A stretch of 64,000 bases of DNA, from NCBI GenBank assembly GCA_029215795.1, contig JARDYH010000006.1:24133501-24197500 (forward strand), written 5' to 3'. The notes below the pieces were generated by a model. The model was not told the origin of the DNA. It did not search any database and was given only the letters and a program-made list of their open reading frames with translations. Shown one piece after another: positions 10,077 through 19,524 of the stretch. The stretch's first letter is position 1; every line of letters starts with the position of its first letter. Origin of the DNA: Anniella stebbinsi. Its lineage: Eukaryota; Chordata; Lepidosauria; Squamata; Anniellidae. Made by a program: the position numbers and the translations under genes.

Positions 10077-12567
10077 GTGAGCTCCGGGCGCCCGGAGCGG
10101 GGGGGGGAGGTGGGGGGGGGAGCCGCTCCGCGAGAGGCGCTGTGGGCAAAGGGCCGGGAGGGGCTCTCGGAAGCGATGAGCAAACTCCCCCCCCCCCCAA
10201 CTCCATCCGAGCCAGGCGGAATCTTTTCACGCCCGGACAACTTTTTAAGGGTCATTAGGGGGCCCTTTGATCAAGCGGCAGCGTCGACACGAGTCACCGT
10301 CAAGGCGGCGGAGGCTCCTCAGCCTCCACCAGGCGCCTCGCCGCCTCAGCTAATCACTCTGAAGATGCCAGGCTCGCTTTCAAGGAGCGGGACGAGCGGC
10401 GACGTGATGCTCGCGCGCCACCGGCGGCTCTGTCGGGAGCGATGACAGCCACGGCTCCCCGCGCCTGACAGCCGCCCGCCCGCCCGCCCCTGCCTCTCCG
10501 TCCCTCCCTGCCTGCCAGCCTGCCGGGCTCGGCTCCTGCAGCTCCGCGGGCAGCGCATGGGGTCGGCGCCGCAGCGCAGCGCACGGCAGAGGCCCCGAGG
10601 CTGACGGTGGGCGGGGGGCCCTTGAGCGCCTCGGACTCTGCAGTCGGGGCCGGCTCAAGCCCGGAGTTGCTGCGCCCTTCCTGGGAGGGAGCCCCGTCGA
10701 ACTTCCTTCCGAGGAATCCCGCAGGGGTCGCGCACATCGGCACCCCGTGTCCCAGAGCAGGGCCCGGTAGAGCCTCTCTGTCTGTGCGCTCTCCCTGTCC
10801 GGGCAGCCAGCCCTCGGGCAGGGCTCCCGAACAAGCCCCGCTCATTTCCAGGAGGGACATTTCCCTCTGCCTGGTGGCCCGGGCGACTCGAACGTGGGGC
10901 TCCGTCCCCATCTCGGACCAGGGAGGGAGGGAGGCGGTCTGGCTCGTCCTGCCGTCGGGTCTTTCCCCTCCGGAAGGCTCAGCCCTGGCAGGCACCTTTT
11001 GTGGCCCTCCTTTGCCTTCCTCCCAGTTGCTAAGGGCCGCTTCACCCTGCTGGTACCTCTTGGAATGGGTGCTGAGCGGCCGTCAGCGCTGAAGAAAGGG
11101 GGAAGGGGCAGCGCTCCGAGGAGGAGACCGGCCGTTGCCATCTCCAAGAGCCCATCACTGGGATGGTGCCAGCTTGGGGAAATCTGACAGATTGAAAGAG
11201 ATTTTTTAAAATATCAATATTTGTTAAACATTTAAATGAATAACGCTATTCCACCTCCCCCCCCCCCCCATGAAATGCTCTTTCAATAACGCGATTACCC
11301 AGGATGGATGGGGATGAAAAGCATAATCCACTTACAAACATTAAAAAAAAAAACAAAAAAAACCCCACAACGCTTTTTTAAAACGAGCACAAGACATTAT
11401 GTAGACGTGTCTTCTCTTTGCATTTGCCCGTGGATGGTTGGACACAGTTAATACGTTAATGCCGATTTCCCTCTTGTCAGTTACAAACTCCCCCTAATGA
11501 CTTGATGGGGGCTGATTTCAACACCCTCTGCCTGGGGCGATGGAGGACAGGGGAACAATGCCACAAGAGCTGTATCGCTGGAAGAAAAGGGGTAATAAAC
11601 CCCACATCAGAGAGATCTAACACAATTCTAAGAAATAGCGAGGGAGGGAGGGAGGGAGGGAGGGAGGGAGGGAGAGAGAGAGAGAGAGAGGCTGTGATCT
11701 CTCATGAAAAGAAATTAAATTAAACTGTATTGGTGGCATCTCTGGGGATCTGGGGCGTGAAGCATTGTATTAATTCATTCCTCTTGAGTTAAAGACTGGC
11801 ATTTTAGGGAGGAGGAGGAGGAAGAATGCTTGCACAATGGGATCTTTCAGAAATAGGTCTCAAGCCTCTCTCTTCTCAGATTGGTCCCCACTTTTCCCTG
11901 CTGCAGAATGGGCAGACTCTCCTGCTGCCTCTCAGTAGGCTTGGAGGGGCTTGAAATTCCCCCACAGGGGGAGCAGCACTCTAGAATGGCCCTCACCAGA
12001 AAAGGCCTCAATGTTCCGGAGGCACCTGTGATAACTTATCCTAGCCCCTTGCTGCTGCTGCCCCTGTCCCACCTTTACTATTAGGCCCCACAGCTCTACA
12101 GCCCAGCAACCTGGCCTCAGACAAGCATCTATGTACCCGCTGCCACCAGTACCTTCTTCAGGTACACCTTAAATGACCACACCAGTTGGATGAAATTAAC
12201 GAGATTTATTAACACAAAGTATATTGCGTGCACAGTAAGCTTATTGGTTTCAAGTATAATGCTTCTATGTTTCAAAATGTTTCCTAAGCTAAACTGTTTC
12301 CTCTCAATATCGATAAATCAAAACACCTCACTAGATACTCTCTGGCTCAATTGAGACGACACGATAAACAACTGGTGTGGGGGAAACAATCGTCAATTGT
12401 TTTGACTATTGTGTCATCCGAATGCTGCCATAGTCAACTCAGCGCTGATCCTAATCCACACCATAGTTGATTATTTATTACCATGTTGTGTGGGGAGTAC
12501 CCCCTAGATGAACAACTGTAAAGCTGATTATTACCCCACCATTGACTATTGTGTTGTCCGAATTGAG

Positions 12568-12620
<53 letters not shown>

Positions 12621-12689
12621 AACCCACAATCAACCCCCCCTCAATTCATCCCAAAACAACCCCCATTAGTTCTCCCTCTGTCTGACACA

Positions 12690-12721
<32 letters not shown>

Positions 12722-14815
12722 TACAAACTCCATTCACTCCCCAGCTCCTCCCACTCTCCCACACTCCACCAATCTAAACAACTAACCAATCAGCTCTCAC
12801 CACTCATTCCATACTCACCCAGACCTGCAACTCTAAACAATAACTTTTACAACACATTCACATTTCAAAACAGTAGAACATCACATCCCCCCCTTAAATT
12901 GAAGTGGAGTATGCCTCTTTGTTCCTAAGTGGCATATGCAGCGTCCAAAATCTATGGGAATGTGTCTTTGAAAATGTGCAAAGTTCAATGTTCTAAAGTC
13001 TGTGCTCTGGTGCATGCATAAAGTTCAAAATTTGATTGGTTGTGTTCCTGGGCACTCACAAAGTCCTTGCCTCACCAGAACACTCTGGAAAGCTGTCCTT
13101 CTTCTTTCTTCTCACCCGGGCTTGTCAGTGTTGCTGATCTTGTTCCTGCCGCACCTGGAAAGTCCATCCACAATTATGTATTGGTACTCGACCTGGAACT
13201 CCTGTAGAATCCATGACCACCTCTGCAACATGGTGTTGTGGTTGCGCATGGTCTCCAGCCGGATCAAAGCTTGGTGATCAGTCATCATGATGCACTTCTG
13301 CCCCCACACGTAGGGTCTTAATATGTTTAATGCCCACACAATCACAAGGCACTCCTTCTGAACTGTTGAGTAGTTCTTTTCATGGAGAGACAGTTTCCTG
13401 CTTAGGAAGGCGATGGGGTATTTGATTCCATTCCTCTCCTGCAGTAATGCTGCTCCCAGCCCAATCTCTGACACATCCGTAGCCACGATGAACGTCTGAT
13501 CAAAACCAGGGGCTATTAGGATGGGGCTATTGCACAAAGCCTCTTTGAGTTGCTCAAACGCTTTTTGACATGAGCTACTCCACTTCACAGCGTCTAGCTC
13601 GTGCTTGTGTGTCAATTCGTGTAATGGTGTGGCTATATCCCCACACCTCTCCAGAAATCTTCTATAATAACCAATTATCCCAAGGAAGGCTCTGACTTGC
13701 TTTTTAGTCTTAAGGACAGGCCAATTTTTGATTGCTTCTACTTTGTCTCACAGTGGTGCAATCTTCCCACTGCCTACCCTATAGCCTAGGTAGGTGACTT
13801 CTGATAGCCCAAATTGACATTTGCTAGCTTTGATGGTCAACCCTGCCTTTTCTATTACATTGAGGACCTCGTCAAGGTGCTTCAAGTGCTGGGCTGACAT
13901 GCCAGAGAGCATAGCATTCATCAGCTGCTGTACTGTTAAGATCTCCCGAGGGCGTTCAAGTCTCCTGGGGATCTTTAACCAGGACTTCTGTGGCATGCAA
14001 GGCCATTGGTCATGAACAGTTAGCTTCTCTTAGCTTTTCTTTGGCCTAAGTGCTCAGAGCATGTACTGTCAGGTTCTCTTTTCACTATACTGTCTTTGTA
14101 CTTTAGGAGGACTACAATCTGGGAGTTCTTAGGTACCCATATTTGATCAAGCAAGCCGTCTTCCCACACCAATTGCCCATTAACTGTGTCAGCACTGGGT
14201 GTCACAGAACACTGTGCTTGCTCTCTAACAGGCTCTAGGCTGGTGTCTGCCTGCAATTCCTGTTTATACTCGCTAGGGTCAGTTAATGGTGCCCTAGGAG
14301 CAAGTTCCTCCCCCACTTCTGTGGTTGCCTTGGAAACCGAGTCTCTCAGCTTTCCAGCTTGACTGGTTTCTTGTTCTAAGCCTGAGGAAATTAGGTTGGA
14401 ACTTTCTGTCATGGGCACTGATTTGGCTTGGCTCCTGGTTACTATCAGAATTTTCTCTGTGCCCTTGCCCATAACATCCCTTCCTTAAATCACTGGCTCC
14501 TCCTGTTCCATATTTAGGCCCACTGTGAATTCTCCCTCTTGGCCTCTCCACAGCCTTTACTATTAGGCCCCACAGCTCTACAGCCCAGCAGCCTGGCCTC
14601 AGACAAGCATCTATGTTCCCACTGCCACCAGTACCTTCTTCAGGTACACCTTAAATGACCACACCAGTTGGATGAAATTAACAAGATTTATTAACACAAA
14701 GTATATTGCATGCACAGTAAGCTTATTGGTTTCAAGTGTAATGCTTCTATGTTTCAAAATGTTTCCTAAGCTAAACCATTTCCTCTCAATATCAATCAAT
14801 CAAAACACCTCACTA

Positions 14816-14862
<47 letters not shown>

Positions 14863-17800
14863 CCTCTCCTCTCCTCTCCTCTCCTCTCCTCTCCTCTCCT
14901 CTCCTCTCCTCTCCTCTCCTCTCCTCTCCTCTCCTCTCCTCTCCTCTCCTCTCCTCTCCTCTCCTCTCCTCTCCTCTCCTCTCCTCTCCTCTCCTCTCCT
15001 CTCCTCTCCTCTCCTCTCCTCTCCTCTCCTCTCCTCTCCTCTCCTCTCCTCTCCTCAACCCACAATCAACCCCCCCTGTCAGCTCTCCCTCTGTATGACA
15101 TATATATACTCCATTCGCTCCCCAGCTCCTCCCACTCTCCCACACTCCACCAATCCAGGCACTCCAAACAACTAACCAATCAGCTCTCACTTACCACTCA
15201 TTCCATACTCACCCAGACTTGCAACTCTAAACAATAACTTTTACAACACATTCACATTTCTAAACAGTAGAACATCACAGCACCGGCTGCCCTTCAGGAG
15301 CAATGCCTGAATCAGAGCCCCCCCCCCCCCCATGGCTGCATTCTCCTTTCCCCGGTGTGAGGCAGTTTCAGAGTTTCTGCCTGGAGCCGATCCCCAACCA
15401 AAGCCCTGGAACTTGGCGGGCCCTGGCGGCCACCCATCCACACACCCTGTGCCAAAGGCCAGATCTACACCAAGCAGGACATAACACTTTGAAAGCAGTT
15501 TGAAAATGGTATATAGAATGTGCCCTGGGCTCCAACAGTTGTCAATACCTTTATAAACCGTTATAAAGCAGTAGTGTGGATCCTTCCAAAGAGAGGCGAA
15601 GGAGGTGCGTTCAGGCATCCCACATTCGCTTGGCAGGCACTCTCTTCCCCAGCATGGGGCCTTGCCTCCTCCAGTTCAGGGGCAGGCGAGGGAGGCTGCC
15701 CCTTCCTACCCCACACCCCATCGCTCAGCACTGGCTCCTCCCTCCCTGGTGCTTCATCTCCCCATTCCATCCGCACCCCCGGCTGGGATCCGGCCTGCTT
15801 GGCAAAGGCCTCTCCATCCAGCCGGGTGTCACATTGACAAGTGAGGGAGGGAATGTGTTTCCCCCATTACGTGACCCCCATGCTAACAAGGCAGTCATAT
15901 TAAGTCAAAACGCATAACAATAGGACAATAATTGGGGATTTTCAAAGTAAGCCGAAGCAAACGGCTCTTCCATTTCACAATCCAGCACCGAGATTTTTTA
16001 AAAAAAAACACTTTGGTGAAAGCCAAGTCCGAGCGCGCCTGAGAAAACAGAATACCAATGAGAGCTCTTTGAACAGAAAGCCTCGCCTTACCTGAGCGCT
16101 GCTGGTTCAGGAGGTTTTTCACCCCCTCCGTGACCCTCCCCCCCCACCTTGCCCTGTGATGTGTTCACATGGAATGCAGTGAAGTGACGCTCAGGGCGGG
16201 TCAGGCGAACATTTCTTCAATGGAGTGCAGTTCTGGCTCTGAGCAGCAGGAACACAAAACAGAGGTGGCCGGCCAGCTAGTGGGAAGCAGCCTTCCTTCC
16301 TTTCCCTCCTTCAGGTGAGAAAAGCCACTAGCAGGCTGGTAGCATTGCAGGTCCAGAGCTTTGGGAGGCCCTGGATTTTCTGAGAAGCCACGGCTGCCTG
16401 TCAGACAGGGGCTGCATGATCAGAGTCCGAGAAGGTCCCTGGCCATACATACTCAAGTGAAGAGGTCTAATAGACAGAGAGGCAGTTGGTGAATCCAGTG
16501 GAGTAATGGTGGTGCTCTCCAAGGCAGAGGACTCCTTTCCAGGCCTGCTGTTGAGATAGTTTAGTTGGGGATATCCCGGCCAGGGACTGATGTGAGATCC
16601 TCAGTGTGCAAAGCATGTGCTCTACTACTAAGCTAAGCCTCCTCCCCATAACCCTTCGCCAGAAAGAAGAAAAGTGGGGCTTAGGGTCAAGGCAGAAACG
16701 AGGCTGGGCTGTCTTCTGTACTGCCAAAGAGGATCGTTTTCAGGGCTCATTCACCAGGCAGCATCCAGTGTATTAATGGTGCTTGAGTTTCCCAGTGAGG
16801 GAGTTTCAGATATTTGCACAAGGCCATGGCCTGATAGTCACACACATATTGATGACTGCAGTATCAAGCAATAGTTTGTTGCATGTGAGAATTGGAGACA
16901 TGGCAGAAGTACAGGCAGACCCAGTATTACTTCGAACACCATGAAGTCAGCTCACCACATTCATTTGCAGTCATCAAGTGCACAGTAATAAAATGTCAAG
17001 AAATCGATGGAGTTGCATGAGTGAATCAGGTCTATGGGTGAAAGGCTCCTGGTTCCTTCTAGACCTGTTTGATCTGCTTTCAAAAGCACAGGAGACACTT
17101 TTAGAACTGGGGTCTTAGAGCTTGGCCTTCTTTGAGTCAGTTCCCTCATACATGTTTACTCATTAACTGTGATGAATTGTATGTGTGAATGGATCAGAAC
17201 AGAGGAATCACCGCAAGCCAAATGACACTTTAAAATGGAGACAGTTCACACATTTAGGCAAGAGACTGGATCATCATATGTGGAGTCATGAAATGACAAG
17301 AGATGAAGTGATGCATGTGTATATGGGAGTCTACCCCTTGGACTTGTTAGTGGAGCATTTTCTCACCTCAGCCTGTTCAGCTCTAACAAGGCAGCCATTG
17401 CTTCAAAGCAGGGGCATCAAAATCAAATGGGTTGGAGCTGTCCATTAGCTTAAGCATCCAGTGCTTTTTGTCATGTGCCAGTGTGGAAGAAAGCCCATGT
17501 GGTTTAATGCTTAAAGTGTCAGAATAAGTCTGGAGAAACTTGGGTTGAAATCCTACTCATTCATGAAGCTCACTGGGTGACCTAGGGGCCAGTCACCAAC
17601 TCTCAGCCATGCATGCATGTGCTCACATTTTCCAGTACCAACTCCTTAGTGCCATCATTAGCCTGCAAATCTCATTCAACCCCTGTGCTTCCAGCTGTTT
17701 TCCACTATATCATCTAACCCATTTTACCTGTTCTAATTGTCCTGCAAATCCAAACCATTTAACAAGTTTCATTGCTGTTTCCTGACCACTGCTTCATTTT

Positions 17801-19524
17801 TGCCAGTTACCTTCCTACAACTCCGAATTCCTCCCATCAAACACCCAATGCTCACATGCCACTGCTTACCCACCAGAATCCTCTCACCTGCTAAAACAGA
17901 TGGCCCCACTCCTGCAATTGCTACTCCATCTCCGATGGCTCTAGGCCACTACTACCACTGCCATGGATGCCATCACTACTAACACCCCCTGCAACTGTGG
18001 GCAAATAGCTATGTCCATGCACCTCTCTGTATTGCACTCTATCTGTCCATTCTTTCCACAATCCTTGGTACCAACACTGCTATTTTAGAGGAAATGGTTG
18101 GCTTGAGAGAATGTAGCAGCCATTGGTAAATCCTTTCCCTGTTAAAACCAATGCCTTCTTAGTACTGAAACTAGTTCAGTCATTAGCCTACAGCATCATA
18201 CGGGAGACCTGAGAGGACCTCATAAGGCCCTCTGGGTGATGCCCCTGCTGTAAAGCACTTGTGTCGCAACAATTGCCAACAGCCTATTGAACAACAGCCT
18301 ACTGGGCTGGTAGAACAATACCCTGTGCTCATGTGTCATGAAGATGGTCATTCTGTTCAACATCCTCTTTTCTCTAAATCTGCAGGTGAAACAGCCCAAC
18401 ACAGACTGGCTGCCATCTAAACAATCAACATTGAAGAGGTACTGGGGGAAGTCTCATTTAATTTCATAGCAATGAGTGCTGAACCTTTTAAGAGTGCTTG
18501 CTCTAATCTGGAACTTCTGCTTCTTTGCTCCTCTTGTTTTTTTTTTTTAAAGTTCACAGAGCCTAGAAGATGTTGGGGGAGTTCGGCGAGGAGTCCAGAA
18601 AGAACACGATCGGTTGCGCACCTTGGTCACTCCAATCTCTGGTGAGGTTTAAACCTCAGACTTTCAGGACTGAATTAAACAACTCCTGTAATTTATTAGT
18701 TGATGATGAACTTCCAGCAAATGGTTGCCACCACCTTTCCTTGAATGTTCCAGTTTTCTGTTCTTGCCATATTTATGATTATAATGTTGTACTGGTAGAA
18801 CTGAGCTATGGTGTGTAGAATAGTGGCAAGGACAGCTCTGAAGAGGGGCTGACTATAGGAACCCCATCTCTGAGTGGCATAGTGGTTAGATTATCAGACA
18901 AGATTCAAATCCCCATCCAGACATGAAACTTTCTTTCTAAACCTAACCTACCTCTCATAGTTAGGGTTGTAGTGAGTAGAAATTGGAGCAGGGGAAAGGG
19001 GAGAGAAACATGTATGTCATCTCATGCTTCTTGGAGGAAAGATGGGATATAAAAGTTAGAAGCTAAATAAATAAATAAATAAATGCTCCAGCCTTAGAGA
19101 TTTATTTTGTTCTCATAGAATTTTATATGCAAGCTGAATTATTCCACAGGGAACTAGGTGGAGCATTTGCCAGGCAGGCTTGCTTTGAAACCGGATGATG
19201 CCTGATGTCCTATGTTCCACCAAGGGTTTCCTTCTGTCATTAGATAACATTTTGTTTTTCACAGAACTCCAGAAGGCATCTGGGACCTCCAACAGCATCT
19301 GGACTCCTCGGTATGCCCCCCTGTACTCACAGCACATTTCTCCTCTGGATTACCAACACAACGTTTATATTCCTGGGACCCCGACCATGCCTGTCAATAA
19401 AGACGGGGCACTCTTTCTGGATCAGGAGGCCAAGAACAGCTTCTCTACTTTTGGGAAGAGGAAGAAAATGACCACTTATTGTGATATACATGACAACATG
19501 GTTATTAACAACAACCTGAAATAA
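7434..19524 (+). CDS. protocadherin with clustered-type exon structure (4 exons, 1014 aa)
   Basis: Joined exons 7434-10076, 18386-18438, 18553-18641 and 19265-19524 give 3045 nt. All junctions are GT-AG and phases agree (0, 2, 1). The product is a single-pass membrane adhesion protein expected to bind homophilically between neurons. Order: signal peptide (core ~34-49), EC1 from QLRYSV (~59), EC2 ~168, EC3 ~277, EC4 ~385, EC5 ~490, EC6 ~600-706, membrane helix ~725-750, tail. Calcium motifs DVNDN, DANDN, DVNDN, DINDN and DQNDN end EC1-EC5; EC6 lacks one, as is usual. Likely N-glycosylation sites are N299, N456, N582 and N606. The ectodomain resembles PCDH10 and clustered C-type proteins, and the tail carries VCLTPESAKSDFMFLKP. 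The last three exons resemble the Pcdh-alpha constant exons. Best guess is a delta-type subcluster or solitary relative of the clustered genes. The exact orthologue is not certain, so no symbol is given. Confidence 0.88.
11638..11690 (+). repeat. (ggga)n then (ga)n microsatellite
   Basis: About nine gggaggga-type units followed by a (ga)n run; purine-only strand. Confidence 0.9.
12344..12569 (-). mobile_element. MITE family H inside the 3' LTR, TCT duplication
   Basis: Inverted termini ggctcaattgagacgacac / gtgttgtccgaattgagcc. The flanks are TCT (12341-12343) and TCT (12570-12572), though the target is low-complexity ct repeat. Its body matches the copy at 30557-30786 in reverse orientation (e.g. 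the segment gtgtggggagtaccccctag). Confidence 0.8.
12570..12723 (+). repeat. (ct)n and (ca)n microsatellites in the 3' LTR
   Basis: About 47 bp of ct repeats at 12570-12616 and a (ca)n/(cata)n run at 12686-12723. The equivalent position in the 5' LTR is hugely expanded. Confidence 0.9.
13112..13615 (-). pseudogene. Gypsy pol remnant: RNase H region
   Basis: The frame contains the vertebrate Gypsy RNase H signatures FIVATDVSEIGLGAALLQ, SRKLSLHEKNYSTVQKE and TDHQALI, and ends near VDGLSRC, where integrase should follow but is missing. One in-frame stop near 13747 separates it from the upstream reverse transcriptase piece. Confidence 0.85.
13748..13996 (-). pseudogene. Gypsy pol remnant: end of reverse transcriptase
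   Basis: Carries HLKHLDEVLNVIEKAGL and KCQFGLSEVTYLGYRVG, the part that follows the catalytic aspartates in Gypsy reverse transcriptases. The catalytic centre itself is absent, so the deletion junction lies between here and 14020. Confidence 0.8.
14020..14472 (-). pseudogene. Gypsy polyprotein linker remnant
   Basis: A 150-codon frame upstream of the reverse transcriptase remnant on the same strand. It includes IVTRSQAK, a motif common at the start of the linker between protease and reverse transcriptase in vertebrate Gypsy elements. The rest is acidic and low in recognisable motifs. Confidence 0.55.
14556..15281 (-). repeat. 5' LTR of the Gypsy element (with giant pyrimidine tract)
   Basis: Direct repeat of 12074-12885, without the MITE. 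Between the shared left and right portions it contains 14818-15056, a long (ct)n/(ctcct)n array. It lies at the 5' end of the minus-strand element. Confidence 0.85.
14818..15056 (+). repeat. (ct)n then (ctcct)n array, ~240 bp of pure pyrimidine
   Basis: About 40 bp of ct dinucleotide followed by roughly 40 near-perfect ctcct units, with no purine on the + strand through the array. The complementary strand is all purine (ggaga repeats). This is a mirror-type homopurine/homopyrimidine tract able in principle to form triplex DNA. Confidence 0.95.
15457..15587 (+). mobile_element. MITE family F (GGCCAGATCTACACC), AAA duplication
   Basis: Starts ggccagatctacaccaagca and ends gcagtagtgtggatccttcc, with AAA on both sides (15454-15456 and 15588-15590). 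The 131-bp body contains the family phrases acataacactttgaaa and caacagttgtc. Other copies: 30805-31178, 32398-32651, 51767-51911. Confidence 0.8.
15588..17496. other. intron sequence, nothing recognised
   Basis: Part of intron 1. GC-richer in 15600-15850, then ordinary. Open frames of up to 113 codons here lack any family motif. Confidence 0.4.
17497..17612 (+). mobile_element. tRNA-SINE-like fragment
   Basis: Contains the phrases cttgggttgaaatcctactca (B-box-like) and atgaagctcactgggtgacct, followed by ggccagtcacc. This is the degenerate head and body of a tRNA-derived SINE common in reptile genomes. Related pieces at 18870, 40790 and 57380. Confidence 0.55.
18386..18438 (+). CDS. protocadherin exon 2 (constant-type exon 1)
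   Basis: A 53-nt exon with acceptor tctctaaatctgcag| and donor AGAG|gtactg. It enters in phase 0 and leaves with two bases of a split codon. It encodes VKQPNTDWLPSKQSTLK. The QPNTDW core matches the start of the constant region of clustered protocadherins (QPNPDW in alpha, PPNTDW in gamma, from memory of those families). Confidence 0.88.
18553..18641 (+). CDS. protocadherin exon 3 (constant-type exon 2)
   Basis: An 89-nt exon after a long T tract and aaag acceptor, with donor TCTG|gtgagg. The frame carried from exon 2 gives a Ser split codon, then SQSLEDVGGVRRGVQKEH and so on to TLVTPIS. Its position and the S..LE..G..R pattern resemble the second alpha constant exon. Confidence 0.85.
18870..19084 (+). 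mobile_element. tRNA-SINE-like element with (aaat)n tail, in intron 3
   Basis: Starts gagtggcatagtggttagat, has aagattcaaatccccatccag (B-box-like) and ends ggaaagatgggatataaaa followed by aaataaataaataaat. It sits between constant exons 3 and 4 of the protocadherin. Confidence 0.65.
19265..19524 (+). CDS. protocadherin exon 4 (constant-type exon 3 with stop)
   Basis: Acceptor tttgtttttcacag|, phase 1 entry completing a Glu codon, stop TAA at 19522-19524. It encodes 86 further residues including SNSIWTPRYAPLY, DYQHNVYIPGTP and NSFSTFGKRKKM. These align with the SNSWTFKYGP, IPGSP and FITFGKK motifs of the alpha constant exon, while YQHNVYIPG also resembles gamma (YRQNVYIPG). The terminus CDIHDNMVINNNLK replaces the lysine-rich end of mammalian alpha and gamma proteins. 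Confidence 0.9.

Larger units (their letters stand above)
6090..10560. promoter_or_regulatory. CpG island with promoter and 5' UTR of the protocadherin gene
   Basis: From about 6.1 kb the sequence becomes strongly GC- and CpG-rich, with ggagg/gggagg tracts (e.g. 6823-6842) that could form G-quadruplexes. It stays so through exon 1 to about 10.56 kb. No convincing TATA box sits close to the start codon, which fits a CpG-island promoter. The transcription start cannot be placed from sequence alone. Clustered protocadherins normally carry a CTCF-bound conserved element ~200 bp before the start codon; I do not see an unambiguous match here. Confidence 0.6.
12074..12885 (-). repeat. 3' LTR of the Gypsy element (interrupted by a MITE)
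   Basis: Shares its first ~270 bp (tttactattaggccccacag through aaaacacctcacta) and last ~150 bp (accaatcagctctcac to gaacatcaca) with the other LTR. It carries a 226-bp family H MITE (12344-12569) that the 5' LTR lacks, plus (ct)n and (ca)n runs. Confidence 0.85.
12074..15281 (-). mobile_element. Gypsy-type LTR retrotransposon, internally deleted, antisense in intron 1
   Basis: Two direct long terminal repeats (12074-12885 and 14556-15281) flank about 1.67 kb of internal sequence read on the minus strand. A purine tract (minus strand ttaaggggggga) abuts the TGTGATGTT start of the low-coordinate LTR, as expected for the polypurine tract before a 3' LTR. The inside keeps the end of a polyprotein linker, part of reverse transcriptase and RNase H, but lacks the capsid region, the catalytic part of reverse transcriptase and integrase. 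Flanks ccacc / gcacc may be a 5-bp duplication with one mismatch. The element cannot move on its own. Confidence 0.85.
10077..18385 (+). other. intron 1 of the protocadherin gene
   Basis: An 8.3-kb intron between a gtgagc donor and a tctctaaatctgcag acceptor. It holds the tail of the CpG island, a (ggga)n/(ga)n repeat, a full antisense Gypsy element (12074-15281), a small MITE (15457-15587) and a SINE-like fragment (17497-17612). No extra coding exon with protocadherin features was found inside it. Confidence 0.8.

Noticed and set aside
14813..15190. Arg/Glu-rich and Leu/Ser-rich ORFs across 14.7-15.2 kb
   Set aside because: They are translations of the ctcct repeat array, not proteins.
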